This document shows positions 37,906 through 49,530 of a stretch of 64,000 nucleotides of DNA, in pieces. This DNA comes from Cepaea nemoralis (lineage: Eukaryota; Mollusca; Gastropoda; Stylommatophora; Helicidae). The DNA is taken from contig JACEFZ010004096.1 of assembly GCA_014155875.1 (NCBI GenBank), positions 1 through 64,000 of the forward strand, in the 5' to 3' direction. Both the position numbers and the translations under genes were made by a program. Every line of letters starts with the position of its first letter. Position 1 is the first letter of the stretch. Under the pieces are notes generated by a model, which searched no databases, was not told the origin of the DNA, and saw only the letters and a list, made by a program, of their open reading frames with translations.

Positions 37906-38590
37906 TGTCATCAAGGCCTAAAATTGTTCACACATGCACGCACATACACATAGACACCCCCTCCCCTTCCCCCAGTACGGGTGTACAGGCAATATGTTTA
38001 TGTCAAAACGTCTGTCAGGATTTCAGGTTCCACTAAACAAAAGGACAGCAACAAAGACAGACATGAAGAAAGACTTGGTGACCAATTATTTGTAGAAAAA
38101 TTTAAAGTTAATTGATTGTGCCATCCTCCGAGAAAGATAACAGCCTTTCAACTCTAGAAGAAATGGCATATTAAAAATGCCTAGGACAATTTAATGAATA
38201 AATTTTGCAGTGTACAAGTTAGAGATTGCCTTGAAAGACAAATGAAATAAAACATGGACTTTAAGTGACCTAAACTCTGCAGGCAAAACAACCAGCAAAG
38301 TTGGCAGAACAATTTATACAGATGAGTGTAAAGATTAAAACCAACATATAAAAACAACAACCAATATGGAATGTGACAACTAAATGTTTTGAAGAAGAAT
38401 CAATATTTTTAAATAAAATTAAAATGGTTCATTCCAAAACACAAGGTTTCAGATATAAAAAACAAAACAAACATGTTTGTACCACTACAGTGTTAAAAAC
38501 GTATTGAAATAGACATCTGTATGAACATATGAACACACATTGTCCTTCAGAAATGTTGTTAACTTCAACAGACAATAATGTTGTGTGTTT
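37906..38590. other. No gene seen
   Basis: AT-rich non-coding sequence with no recognised element. Confidence 0.4.
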
Positions 38591-38615
38591 ACACATTTAT
38601 AAACTTGTACACATC

Positions 38616-38794
38616 ATTCATTCATTCAGTAGCAAGTCCCTTGCAGAACCTCGCTCCCATAACAACCTTTCGGAAAACTTCTCGATCACAAGTAAGATGT
38701 CCTGCGTCTGATATGGAGATCATCTGCCACACCCTGCACCCATCTTCTCTTTGGCCTTCCTCTTCCTCTCTTCCCAGTCATATACCCCTCCATT
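38616..38794 (-). mobile_element. Severely truncated LINE with 25-bp target-site duplication
   Basis: Flanked by a 25-bp duplication with one mismatch (38,591-38,615 and 38,795-38,819, starting ACACATTTA and ending GTACACATC). The insert has a (GAAT)n tail in reverse and matches the 3' end of the LINE at 8,002-8,591 ('CTTGCAGAACCTCGCTCCCA'). Confidence 0.88.
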
Positions 38795-38854
38795 ACACAT
38801 TTACAAACTTGTACACATCAACAGGCAATAATGTTGTGTTTCTATCCATCCATC

Positions 38855-39620
38855 ATGTGCCATGCCGATAAGAGTGGGCGGTCATATTTTGCCATCTCAC
38901 TCGATCATCAGAGTTGTGGATCAGCTCCATGTTTCTGTCTCGACCATGCTACGTGGCCAAGCCATCCAGGTATTTACTTCTCGGTCTTCCCTTTTGTCTC
39001 TTGCCTTCGATCTTGCCAGTTGTCACCAAGTTTTCCAATTCATTTCTTCTCATAACATGCCCAAAAAATTTTGACTGTCTACGTCTAATGTTTCTAATCA
39101 GTTTACGATCTTCATTTGTTTCTTGAATTCTCATTAGTCATTTGTTCATTGGTTTTTCTGACTGTCCATGGAATTCCTTGCATTTTCCTCAGAAACCACA
39201 TTTCCACAGCCATCAGATGTTCTTCAGCTTGTCTGCTCATTGCTCACGCTTCACATCCATACAAAAGTATAGGTTCTATGTAGCATTTAACACTTTTTCT
39301 CGTTTCAATTGATATCTTTTTATTTGACAGTACGTTTTTCAAAAGGCTACCTTCGCAATTGTTCTAATTTCTTCAAGGCATCTCCCATCAGATGTTATGA
39401 CTGTTCCGAGATAACTTGTTTAAGAATATGCCCATTTATTTGTATATTACATTGTGGTATTTTCTTCCTTCCTACTGACGAGCATAATCTGTGTCTTCTT
39501 ACAATTCAATTCTAACCCTAGTTGTTCGTTGTGTGCAACAACCGCATCTACTAAATGTTGCAGGTCCTGTTCATTGTCTGCAATCAAGACTGCATCACCT
39601 GCATATCTATTGTTATTGAT
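38855..39620 (-). mobile_element. LINE reverse transcriptase relic (holds the empty site of 4,347)
   Basis: The minus strand reads 'MRIQETNEDRKLIRNIRRRQ', 'SKFFGHVMRRNELENLVTTG' and 'KGRPRSKYLDG'. Upstream, broken frames match the thumb and palm. The region around 38,960-38,990 aligns with 4,310-4,346 plus 4,491-4,530 but without the retroposon. Confidence 0.7.
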
Positions 39621-39819
39621 GCATCGTCCCCCAATGTTGCATCATGTAAGCAGACGCTAGTCTGACTAACAAAGGAAGGACCAATCATGACCTCTGTTGT
39701 AACAAAGCCTGCAGAGGACTGAAGATTTAGTACGCTGCAATATTGCAAGAGAATCACAGGAATTTCTATTGATGATGATGGTAGATGGTCAGCACCCACG
39801 CCTAGCAGAGCCTGCAATA

Positions 39820-40350
39820 GGAGACCACTTGCATGTCTGCACTGAATATGCTGCACGTCTAGTTATCACCACTTGCATGTCTGCACTGAATATGCTGCAC
39901 GTCCAGTTATCACCACTTGCCAATGCCACTGTTTCATACCAGAGTAAACAACTTGACATATAACTGGGTTTAAGCAATTCATATACAGAAATAACACTGC
40001 GGACATGGTAACTCCATCCGTTCATGTACAAGTACTTGACATCTAACCAGGTTCAAACAATTCATATACAGAAGTAATACTGCGGACATGGTAACTTCAT
40101 CAGTTCATGCACAAATACTTGACATATAACCGGGTTCAAACAATTCACATAGAAAAGTAATACTGCGGACATGGTAACTTCATCAGTTCATGCATAAGTA
40201 AACAAACTTGACATATAACCGGGTTCAAACAATTCACATACAGAAATAACATTGCAGACATGATGACTTCATCAGTTCATGCACAAGTACTTGACATATA
40301 ACCGGATTCAAATGATTCACATAATGAAATAACACTGCGGACAGGATATC
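39820..40350. repeat. Tandem repeats, 47-bp pair then about 82-bp unit, about five copies
   Basis: 39,830-39,920 is a two-copy repeat ('CACTTGCATGTCTGCACTGA'). 39,950-40,350 repeats 'TGCGGACATGGTAACTTCAT', 'CAGTTCATGCACAA' and 'ACTTGACATATAACCGGGTT'. Confidence 0.75.
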
Positions 40351-40399
40351 TTGTTAACACACACAATGAACATATTGCAGTTATGCAAACATAAGGGTA

Positions 40400-40870
40400 A
40401 TGAATATTCCAAGAGATTAACTAGCACAAACTATACACCTTTAAAGTGAATGGCTTTCATCGTCCTTTCCGCATAACAATATGACACTGTAGATATTGTA
40501 ACTTGTTAGCTTACTCAATGAACAGTATTGCAATTATGCAAACATATGGATAACTAAGACTTCAAGTGATTAACTTCCACGAACTATAAAGCTTTAAAAT
40601 GAATGGCTTTAACTCTCCTCTCTGCACAAGGAAAACACACTAGATAATGTAACACTTTAAAATACTCAATTAACGTATTGCAATTATGCAAACACATGGG
40701 TAACTAACTCCAGGCGCTTAACTTCCACAACCTATGAACCTTGAAAATGAATGGCTTGACTTCTCCTCTCTGCATAAAGAAATGACGATGTAGATATTGT
40801 TACTCAACACAGTGCAGTTATGTAAGCAGATGACCCTCCAGGCAACATTAGCTAAACAGTGAATGTCCCT
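40400..40870. repeat. Degenerate tandem repeat spanning the end of ATG13
   Basis: Three to four units of about 110-120 bp. Words 'GAATGGCTTTAACTCTCCTC' and 'TCTGCA' recur at about 40,450, 40,600 and 40,750. The last unit, at about 40,860-40,890 ('CTCATCCTCCTCTCTGC'), is inside the ATG13 coding sequence. The final codons of ATG13 therefore belong to the repeat. No polyadenylation signal is identified. Confidence 0.6.
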
Positions 40871-41090
40871 CATCCTCCTCTCTGCTATGGGTACTGATAA
40901 CCGACTGGCAAAACTCGTCCAGCTCTGGCATACCTTTCTCCAGCTTGGAGACAAAAGCTTCTACGTCATTTAAATAGTCACTGACTGATATTTTACAGTC
41001 TGGAATCTCGTACAAGTTAGCCGGCCGAAACATGACACTCAAGAATGACTTCACATCTCGTGGGTCATCATCAGCTGCAAATGGGGGTTT
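40848..41090 (-). CDS. ATG13: ATG13 terminal coding exon
   Basis: Acceptor CCAATCAG (41,091-41,092). Encodes 80 residues and a TAA stop: 'KPPFAADDDPRDVKSFLSVM' (family '[20 protein letters not shown]'), 'FRPANLYEIPD', then an amphipathic region 'DVEAFVSKLEKGMPELDEFC' resembling the FIP200-binding C-terminal segment of human ATG13. An extra charged tail of about 15 residues ('THSREEDEGHSLFS') follows. The DNA for this tail is part of a tandem repeat that continues into the 3' untranslated region, so it may be a recent lineage-specific extension. Confidence 0.93.
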   Translation of the reverse strand, partial: KPPFAADDDPRDVKSFLSVMFRPANLYEIPDCKISVSDYLNDVEAFVSKLEKGMPELDEFCQSVISTHSREEDEGHSLFS

Positions 41091-41097
41091 CTGATTG

Positions 41098-41410
41098 GAG
41101 AGAATAAAAAATGAATAGATAAAATAAGTCAAAAACAAAACTAAAGAAAATATCTTTACATCATTCTAATATGAACAAAACCCAACACTGTCATCATGTT
41201 CCATGAGAGAACAAAAAATTAACAGATAAAATAGGTCAAAAACAAAACTAAAGAAACTATCTTTGAATCATTCTAACGTGAATAAAAGCCAGCCTCATCA
41301 TAATGTGCCATGAAAGAACAAAAAATGAATAGATAAAATAAGTCAAAAACAGGACTAAAGAAAGTATCTTTAAATCATTCTAACATGCACAAAAGCCAGC
41401 ATCATCATCA
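41098..41410. repeat. Three tandem copies of about 106 bp next to the last ATG13 acceptor
   Basis: Units start near 41,098, 41,204 and 41,311 with 'GAATAGATAAAATAAGTCAA'. The array begins within ten bases of the 3' splice site region of the terminal exon. Confidence 0.85.
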
Positions 41411-41560
41411 TGTGCCATGCTGAGAAGTGTGGGCTGTCATGGTTAGCCATCTGACACGATCATCAGCCTTGGATCAAGTCTTGTTCTAATGAAGTCATTT
41501 GGCCAAGCCATCCAGGTAAATTAGCTCATTGCCTCTTTCTCAAACAAACTGCGGAACATG
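41411..41560 (-). mobile_element. Short LINE 3'-end relic
   Basis: 'ATCATGTGCCATGCTGAGAA' and 'TTTGGCCAAGCCATCCAGGT' match the LINE end at 38,855-38,985. Confidence 0.55.
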
Positions 41561-41794
41561 TTTCTCACAGTACAGTCAGCTAAGAAAGATATTCTGGCCC
41601 AGTGACAAAACTAAAGTCCAAGTTGTATGGAGCTAAAGAGAGTTCCAAAAAAGAGATGAGTTCATCACGTGAACTCATCATGAAAGATAGCAATAGCAGG
41701 AAGAAGAAGGATGATAGAGAGAAATGTATTGCATTACCTAGAGATTAGAATCCAGGTTTCCTAATTGAAGATACAAGTACTTTCTTTCTTCTTC

Positions 41795-42095
41795 TTCTTT
41801 GTCTCGTTCGCTCGCTTTAAACTCAAGCGCAGTCCATACATATGCTACTACTTCTAGTGCTTTGGACTGGTTTCTGCATGTGGAGTAACTTCCCCTATTA
41901 CCAACATCCCTCGCCATCAGGTGAACCATTTCCGACTTCTGAGGTACTTGTAACTGACGTCCCCAAGTCAAGGACAAGAAGTCAACATTTTAGTCCAACT
42001 GATCGGTGATGGGGTTGAACCTAATAACAAAGCATCAGCACACTGGAAGTTTAAGAGCAAGGTGCTCTTATCCATTCATCCATGTAGACCTCCAG
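41795..42095 (-). repeat. tRNA-like SINE, family B
   Basis: Matches 5,275-5,590 throughout: 'AACTCAAGCGCAGTCCATAC', 'AACATTTTAGTCCAACTGAT', and a reversed B-box-like 'GGGTTGAACC'. Confidence 0.7.
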
Positions 42096-42159
42096 ACATG
42101 GGTATCTAGTTCAATGCTAGCATCTGTAAAACTGACAAAATATCCAGAGCAAGACTTAC

Positions 42160-42496
42160 ATCAACCATGACAAACTCGTCCTCAACCGACATCTTCTGCT
42201 GCCTTGTGACATCTGGTGACCGGGACAGATAGTTCTCTTTATCTTCTTCCCGTCTACTTGGTGTTTTCCCAGGGACTCTCTCATCCTCCCAGTTCCCATT
42301 GCCATCCACATCACTGTCTTGGTCCCACTCATTCATGCGAGTACCTTTAGCTCCGAGGAGCATCTCCTGTCGGGCCAGGATGCTTCTCTTCATCAGACCC
42401 TCAAAGGGCATCTCCAGGTCCATTTTCCTGTGACTTGGTTTCTGAATTGAGAATGCGCCCATGATTGGCTCAGGCAGTTCCTCCATGATAAATGCA
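42160..42496 (-). CDS. ATG13: ATG13 exon, conserved central block
   Basis: Acceptor GATTACAG (42,497-42,498), donor GAT|GTAAGT (42,159-42,158), length 337 nt. It encodes 'AFIMEELPEPIMGAFSIQKP', then 'LEMPFEGLMKRSILARQE', a Glu/Asp-rich stretch and 'MSVEDEFVMVD'. Family counterparts are '...VGAFVNKPINQ...LDIPFAMF' and 'DDFVMIDFKPAF'. The acidic, disordered middle is normal for ATG13, where regulatory phosphorylation sites lie. The GAT codon at the exon end continues directly into Lys-Pro-Pro of the last exon. Confidence 0.93.
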
Positions 42497-42521
42497 CTGT
42501 AATCAAATAAAGTAACAAGTT

Positions 42522-42735
42522 AGTTGCATATCCTTTACATGACATCGCAGTCAACCCCAGCATTTTTGGTTGTGATTTTTTGGCAAGTTTACGTTCAGTA
42601 GTTTGCCATTGCTTTCTAAACGACAGCCACTCATATCATTATAGAAAAATCAGAACAATGTGGTCTGCTTACAAATCGCCCGCAGCTGTGTTGTGAACGT
42701 TGAATTTGGGATTTTTAACTGCACTTGCAAGTCCT
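42522..42735 (-). repeat. tRNA-like SINE, family A
   Basis: Reversed 3' signature 'GCAGTCAACCCCAGCATTTT' then 'CAGTAGTTTGCCATTGCTTT'. The distal part is degenerate. Lies in the ATG13 intron 25 bp upstream of the central-block exon. Confidence 0.7.
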
Positions 42736-42814
42736 TTGCCACAACGCAGGTGTAATCAAATAAACATGATCAAATGTAAACATCCCTACGCCACAAAGAG
42801 GGGAGCTACTCTAT

Positions 42815-43015
42815 TACAGTGGCAAGTACAACAGCCTGCTGGCCTGGTAGTCATGTGTTTGAATTACCCCTGAGGTGTGGACACCCCTACTTTTCCATGT
42901 TGTCCCGGCCAAAAATGGGTACTTGGATATTACTAGAGGTGAAGGTGGCCGGCCAGACTCTGATCACGCGGCCATCCACAAATATGAGACCAGAACCATA
43001 TACCCAATATCCCTC
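42815..43015 (+). repeat. tRNA-like SINE, family D
   Basis: 'CAGCCTGCTGGCCTGGTAGT' with 'TGTTTGAATTACC' resembles A- and B-boxes. Shares the closing 'CCAGAACCATATACCCAATA' layout with 45,243-45,490. Confidence 0.5.
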
Positions 43016-43405
43016 ATGGTGTGAAAACATTTTCTTCGCTTCTTCATATCCCTCATGGTGTGAACAGAGAGGTCCTTTGCTTCTTCATATCCCTCATGGT
43101 GTGAAAACATTTTCTTTGCTTCTTCATATCCCTCATGGTGTGAACAGAGAGGTCCTTTGCTTCTTCATATCCCTCATGGTGTGAACAGAGAGGTCCTTTG
43201 CTTCTTCATATCTCTCATGGTGTGAAAAAAGGTTCTTTGCTTCTTCATATCCCTCATGGTGTGAAAACATTTTCTTTGCTTCTTCATATCTCTCATGGTG
43301 TGAACAGAGAGGTCCTTTGCTTCTTCATATCTCTCATGGTGTGAAAAAAGGTTCTTTGCTTCTTCATATCCCTCATGGTGTGAATAAAGAGGTCCTTTAC
43401 TTCTC
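43005..43405. repeat. Minisatellite, about 40-bp unit, nine copies
   Basis: Alternating 'TCATATCCCTCATGGTGTGA' units with ACAGAGAGGTCCTTTGC or AAACATTTTCTTTGC. Confidence 0.85.
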
Positions 43406-43409
43406 CTTC

Positions 43410-43710
43410 TCCTGACCTTTATCCTCCCTCAAGCAAACCACACCAAGCCGTCCCATCTCTTGCAGATCCCACCATGTCCTCCCAGTATTATTTATCTGTC
43501 CGTAATTCTATTCTCCATACGTGTCATCATCCATGTCAAGTCTGAAGCTACCAAGGATTCAATCTCCTCCATCGACATCTTTTGTCTCCTTCCCCCTTGA
43601 TCCTGCATTGGGACAGAGGTCCTCAACCAACTCACTCTGAGCCATCCTATCCTTATTTACCTCACACAACTGCGTCCATGTCCTTCCAGTATTATTTGTT
43701 TCTACTCGGT
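43410..43710. other. No gene seen
   Basis: CT-rich, no recognised feature. Confidence 0.3.
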
Positions 43711-43714
43711 GAGA

Positions 43715-44250
43715 CATGTCAATACCTCAAGCCAATCATAACATCAGGTGGAAGATGTCTGCCACAGATTAACAGCTCATTAGGTCAAGCAAAAGCTGCA
43801 TTTCAGAAAATGAAAAGTATCTTATGCAATACGCCACGTTCACTGAATGTCAGGAATTACTGAAGTGTTATATAGAACTTATTTTGCTGTATGGTAGTGA
43901 ATCATAGAACATGTGTGAGCAACGTAGGAAGAGCTTGGAGTCAACAGAAATGTAGTTCCTGAGACGAATGTTGTATCTAACGATTGCCCGAAAGAGCCTA
44001 ATGAGAGTAGAACTTAATATACAACAATAATAAAGAGACAAACTGCATTCTTTGATGACATCATTAGAAAACTTACATTGGAAAACATGGCAACTGGAAA
44101 GATCAGTGATAGAAGAGACAGAGACAGACAGACTAAGAGAAATAATGGATAGACTGAGATGGTGGCATGGAGGGATATCAGCAGTAGTGCTGATCCAGAA
44201 CACCAAGGACTGAGATTTGTTGAGATGTGTAAATGCCTATGCTAGATAGC
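43715..44250 (+). mobile_element. LINE reverse transcriptase C-terminal relic
   Basis: Plus-strand pieces 'YLKPIITSGGRCLPQIN', 'AAFQKMKSILCN' and 'SLNVRN', then 'KCYIELILLYGSES' after a stop. Same family as 24,365. Confidence 0.7.
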
Positions 44251-44600
44251 AGGGCACATGATTGTAATGTCTCGACTTTTCTCAGTGTCTTGTCAGGTCT
44301 TCCTCTGCTTCATTGCCAGGTGACAGGGAGAAAATCTGCTATCTGAACATCTTGCATTTTTCTCCGTATCATGTCTTCCCTCTTTAAGAGCCTCCATTTC
44401 TCTTGGTTATTTATCCCCTCCTACCTTTAGACTAGTCCATGGCTGGTTGGATTTTGCAGCTGTTTGTCTATGGAATGGAGCATCCAGCCCTTCATCATCT
44501 GTTACTATTCTTTGCTTTCTCTTACGGTCCTGGTAACAGATGGGTTCCTCCACTGTCATGTCAAAGCTAAACCCACCAGTGATAAATTCTCCTCCTCCAC
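44251..44600. other. No gene seen
   Basis: CT-rich sequence, no recognised feature. Confidence 0.3.
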
Positions 44601-44604
44601 CACC

Positions 44605-44995
44605 ATGTTAATGCTAAGTCCACCAATGATACAATCTCCTCCACCACCATGTCAATGCTAAGTCCACCAATGATACAATCTCCTCCACCACCATGTCAAG
44701 GACTAAGTCCACCAATGATACAATCTCCTCCACCACCATGTCAAGGCTAAGTCCACCAATGATACAATCTCCTACACCACCATGTCAAGGCTAAGTCCAC
44801 CAATGATACAATCTCCTCCACCACCATGTCAAGGCTAAGTCCACCAATGATACAATCTCCTACACCACCATGCCAAGGCTAAGTACACCAATGATACAAT
44901 CTCCTCCACCACCATGTTAAGGCTAAGTACACCAATGATACAATCTCCTCCACCACCATGTTAAGGCTAAGTCCACCAATGATACAATCTCCTCC
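44605..44995. repeat. Minisatellite, 43-44-bp unit, nine copies
   Basis: The unit 'CTAAGTCCACCAATGATACA' plus 'ATCTCCTCCACCACCATGTC' and AAGG. Confidence 0.9.
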
Positions 44996-45242
44996 CTTAG
45001 ACAGAAGCAATTTACTTTGAATAGGAGTAAGTTCCCAGGTTTTATATAAAACACACCTACAGACAGGGATGCCTTGCACATCATGGGAGAAACACTGATA
45101 AGCTTGACCAGTAAAGTAGGGGGACAACCCACAGACGGATCTGGATAATTTTCAGAATTTTCTGAAAACTGCCAGGAAATCACGAGGAAGGGAGCTGGTT
45201 AAAGCAACTAATTCAGTAGCCTAGAATATGTGAAAGTCTACA

Positions 45243-45490
45243 AGTTCAAGGTAGGACAGTGGCTAGAACACCTGCATTCTAGCCATGTATTTGAATCCTT
45301 AATGAGGTGGGCATGTTTTAAACCATCTGCCGGGGTTCCCAAGTGGAGCTGATCCAGCCTATGGTACTAGGATGTGTTCTGGAAAGTAAAGTCAGCGGGT
45401 CAGATACTGACCACATCATCCAGCCAGCATCAATTGATCTATACAAGTATAGAGCCAGCACCATTTATCCAATGGCCCTCAAATTATGCA
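45243..45490 (+). repeat. tRNA-like SINE, family D
   Basis: 'GACAGTGGCTAGAACACCTG' and 'TATTTGAATCC' (A- and B-box-like). The 3' part 'AGAGCCAGCACCATTTATCC' resembles the family-D copy at 42,815. Confidence 0.55.
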
Positions 45491-45666
45491 AGAGTAATTA
45501 ACTTTTTTCCATAATACTACACAACCCCATAACAGTATATGCCTTTTGACTACCATGAACTTTTGACCCTTCAGCCATACATAACCTTCGACCCCTACTA
45601 AGTAGACTGATCAGCCGTAGGTTGACCCTGTGCACACACACATTCTGCAACATTAAACAAGCAAAC

Positions 45667-46015
45667 AATGACCTTCACTGAAGCAGATGTGACTGCTCAC
45701 CAAACAATGACCTTCACTGAAGCAGATGTGACTGCTCACCAAACAATGACCTTCACTGAAGCAGATGTGACTGCTCACCAAACAATGACCTTCACTGAAG
45801 CAGATGTGACTGCTCACCAAACAATGACCTTCACTGAAGCAGATGTGACTGCTCACCAAACAATGACCTTCACTGAAGCAGATGTGACTGCTCACCAAAC
45901 AATGACCTTCACTGAAGCAGATGTGACTGCTCACCAAACAATGACCTTCACTGAAGCAGATGTGACTGCTCACCAAACAATGACCTTCACTGAAGCAGAT
46001 GTGACTGCTCACCTG
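45667..46015. repeat. Nine identical 39-bp units carrying repeated ATG13 splice-donor sequence
   Basis: The plus-strand unit is 'AATGACCTTCACTGAAGCAG' plus 'ATGTGACTGCTCACCAAAC'. Unit starts are every 39 bases from 45,667. On the minus strand each unit opens with GTGAGCAGTCAC, and the first unit begins exactly at the intron base after the ATG13 linker exon. The 39-bp length keeps frames open on both strands, which gives a spurious 141-codon frame. Confidence 0.95.
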
Positions 46016-46071
46016 TTTTGCATCCAAAGAGCACGATCACCTGCTGCCTCTGCCTCATCCTTATTCAACGT
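46013..46071 (-). CDS. ATG13: ATG13 small linker exon (59 nt)
   Basis: A microexon-size exon between TCTCCCAG (acceptor, 46,072-46,073) and AACAG|GTGAGC (donor, 46,012-46,011). It encodes 'TLNKDEAEAAGDRALWMQN' and two bases of the next Ser codon. The acidic linker has no strong family signature. The call rests on two consensus splice sites and exact phase fit with both neighbours. The donor is the first of nine copies of a 39-bp repeat in the intron. Confidence 0.75.
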
Positions 46072-46109
46072 CTGGGAGAAAGGGGCACAATGAGAAGGGC
46101 TGTCAGATC

Positions 46110-48960
46110 TTGTTGTATGACGAGAGAAGAGACAAGTATGAAGATAACACAGTGTCAGACATGTAATGAAAGTCAACAAGAGGCCAGGGCATGTAATGGA
46201 GATAACAGAGAGTTCAGACATGTAATGAGATAACAGAGAGGTCACATAAGTAATGAAGATAACAGAGAGGTCACATAAGTAATGAAGATAACAGAGAGGT
46301 CACATAAGTAATGAAGATAAGAGAGAAGTTAGACAAGTAATGAAGATAACAGAGAGGTCAGACATGTAATGAAGATAACAGAGAGGTCAGACATGTAATG
46401 AAGATAACAGAGAGGTCAGACATGTAATGAAGATAACAGAAGGTCAACAGTAATGAAGATAACAAGAGGTCAGACATGTAATGAAGATAAAGAAGTGACA
46501 GTAGAAGATAACAGAAGGTCAGACATGTAATGAAGATAGAGAGAAGTTAGACAAGTAATGAAGATAACAGCAGGTCAGACAGTAATGAAGATAAAGAGAG
46601 TAGACAAGTAATGAAGATAACAGAGGTCAGACATGTAATGAAGATAAAGAGAAGTTAGACAAGTAATGAAGATAACAGCGAGGTCAGACAAGTAATGAAG
46701 ATAAAGAGAGTAGACAAGTAATGAAGATAACAGGAGGTCAGACATGTAATGAAGATAAAGAAGTTAAAAGTAATGAAGATAAAGAGGTCAACAAGTAATG
46801 AAATAACAGAGAGGTCAGAAAGTAATGAAGATAAAGAGAAGTTAGACAAGTAATGAAGATAACAGAGAGGTCAGACAGTAATGAAATAACAGAAGGTCAG
46901 ACAGTAATGAAGATAACAGAGGTCAAAGTAATGAAGATAACAGAGAGTTACAAGTAATGAAGATAACAGAGAGGTCACATGTAATGAAGATAAAGAGAGT
47001 AGACAAGTAATGAAGATAACAGAGGTCAGACAGTAATGAAGATAACAGAGAGGTCAGACATGTAATGAAGATAACAGGAGGTCAGACATGTAATGAAGAT
47101 AAGAGAAGTTAGACAAGTAATGAAGATAACAGAAGGTCAGACATGTAATGAAGATAACAGAGAGGTCAGACAAGTAATGAAGATAACAGAGAGGTCAGAC
47201 AAGTAATGAAGATAACAGCGAGGTCAGACATGTAATGAAGATAAGAGAGAAGTTAGACAAGTAATGAAGATAACAGCGAGGTCAGACAAGTAATGAAGAT
47301 AACAGAGAGTAGACAAGTAATGAAGATAACAGGAGGTCAGACAAGTAATGAAGATAACAGAGAGGTCAGACAGTAATGAAGATAACAGGAGGTCAGACAT
47401 GTAATGAAGATAACAGAGAGTTAGACAAGTAATGAAGATAACAGCGAGGTCAGACATGTAATGAAGATAAAGAGAGTAGACAAGTAATGAAGATAACAGA
47501 GAGGTCAGACAAGTAATGAAGATAACAGAGAGGTCAGACAAGTAATGAAGATAACAGAGGTCAGACAAGTAATGAAGATAACAGAGAGGTCAGACATGTA
47601 ATGAAGATAACAGAGAGTTAGACAAGTAATGAAGATAACAGAGAGGTCAGACAAGTAATGAAGATAACAGAGAGTCAGACAAGTAATGAAGATAACAGCG
47701 AGGTCAGACAAGTAATGAAGATAAGAGAGAAGTTAGACAAGTAATGAAGATAACAGAGAGGTCAGACATGTAATGAAGATAACAGAGAGGTCAGACATGT
47801 AATGAAGATAACAGAGAGGTCAGACATGTAATGAAGATAACAGAGAGGTCAGACATGTAATGAAGATAACAGCAAGGTCAGACATGTAATGAAGATAACA
47901 GAGAGGTCAGACAGTAATGAAGATAACAGAGAGTAGACAGTAATGAAGATAACAGGAGGTCAGACAGTAATGAAGATAAGAGAGAAGTTAGACAAGTAAT
48001 GAAGATAACAGAGAGGTCAGACAAGTAATGAAGATAAGAGAGAAGTTAGACAAGTAATGAAGATAACAGGAGGTCAGACAAGTAATGAGATAAAGAGAGG
48101 TAGACATGTAATGAAGATAACAGGAGGTCAGACATGTAATGAAGATAAGAGAGAAGTTAGACAAGTAATGAAGATAACAGCGAGGTCAGACATGTAATGA
48201 AGATAAGAGAGAAGTTAGACAAGTAATGAAGATAACAGCGAGGTCAGACAAGTAATGAAGATAACAGAGAGGTCAGACAAGTAATGAAGATAAGAGAGAA
48301 GTTAGACAAGTAATGAAGATAACAGAGAGGTCAGACAAGTAATGAAGATAACAGCAAGGTCAGACAAGTAATGAAGATAACAGAGAAGTTAGACAAGTAA
48401 TGAAGATAACAGAGATGTCAGACATGTAATGAAGATAACAGACAGGTCAGACATGTAATGAAGATAACAGAGAGGTCAGACATGTAATGAAGATAACAGC
48501 AAGGTCAGACATGTAATGAAGATAACAGAGAGGTCAGACATGTAATGAAGATAAGAGAGAAGTTAGACAAGTAATGAAGATAACAGAGAGGTCAGACATG
48601 TAATGAAGATAACAGCAAGGTCAGACATGTAATGAAGATAACAGCAAGGTCAGACATGTAATGAAGATAACAGAGAAGTTAGACAAGTAATGAAGATAAC
48701 AGAGATGTCAGACATGTAATGAAGATAACAGAGAGATCAGACATGTAATGAAGATAACAGCGAGGTCAGACAAGTAATGAAGATAAGAGAGAAGTTAGAC
48801 AAGTAATGAAGATAACAGAGAGGTCAGACAAGTAATGAAGATAAGAGAGAAGTTAGACAAGTAATGAAGATAACAGCGAGGTCAGACAAGTAATGAAGAT
48901 AAGAGAGAAGTTAGACAAGTAATGAAGATAACAGAGAGATCAGATAAGTAAAGAAGACAA
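46110..48960. repeat. 29-bp minisatellite, nearly 100 copies, in an ATG13 intron
   Basis: The unit 'GTAATGAAGATAACAGAGAG' plus GTCAGACAT/AAG. An alternative unit has AAGAGAGAAGTTAGACAA. Between about 46,430 and 47,060 many units lost one to four bases, while the part after 47,600 is regular. Confidence 0.9.
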
Positions 48961-49184
48961 GAGAGAGGTCAGACATGTAATTTAAAAAAAAATAAGACAG
49001 GTCAGACATTTAATAAAGACAAGAGACATGAAGACAAATAAAAGATCATGCATATAATAAAGACAACAAAAGAGGTCAGACAAGTGATGAAGACAACAGA
49101 AAGATCAAACAAGTGATGAAGACAAACAAGGAGTCAGCCATGGACAAGAAGTGCAGAATAGTTTTAATTTGTAATAGGCTTTAA

Positions 49185-49415
49185 GACAATGGTCCTGTGG
49201 CTTGGGGCAGTGAACACATTTCACAATTTCCTGATATACTGAGTCGAGAGTTCAAAATCAGCCGCAATCAATTTGGAAGCAGACCCTTTGCTTTGATTTC
49301 GATGGTATGAGGCGTCGGCTGGCCAGAAGCAATGGAAACTGGAAGGAAAAATTGCCTAGTAAATCACAAACAGCCAACAAATGCTGGGGTTGATTGTGAT
49401 GTCCTGTAAAGGACA
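49185..49415 (+). repeat. tRNA-like SINE, family A
   Basis: 'CAGTGAACACATTTCACAAT' replaces the usual box region, but 'AGCAGACCCTTTGCTTTGAT', 'AAGCAATGGAAACT' and 'AATGCTGGGGTTGATTGTGA' fit family A. Confidence 0.6.
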
Positions 49416-49530
49416 AGATAGAGGTGTGTATCGGGGTACTAGGTGTTGTGTCCCTCATGTAAGATAGAGGCATGTATGGGTGTGTGTATGGGGGTACTAG
49501 GTGTTGTGACCCTCGTGTAAGATAGTATTG
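49416..49530. repeat. Two-copy repeat
   Basis: 'GGGGTACTAGGTGTTGTG' plus 'CCCTCATGTAAGATAG' occurs twice. Confidence 0.7.

Noticed and set aside
45668..46093. 141-codon frame with 13-residue repeats
   Set aside because: Arises from the 39-bp array; the opposite strand is also open, and the segment is ATG13 intron.
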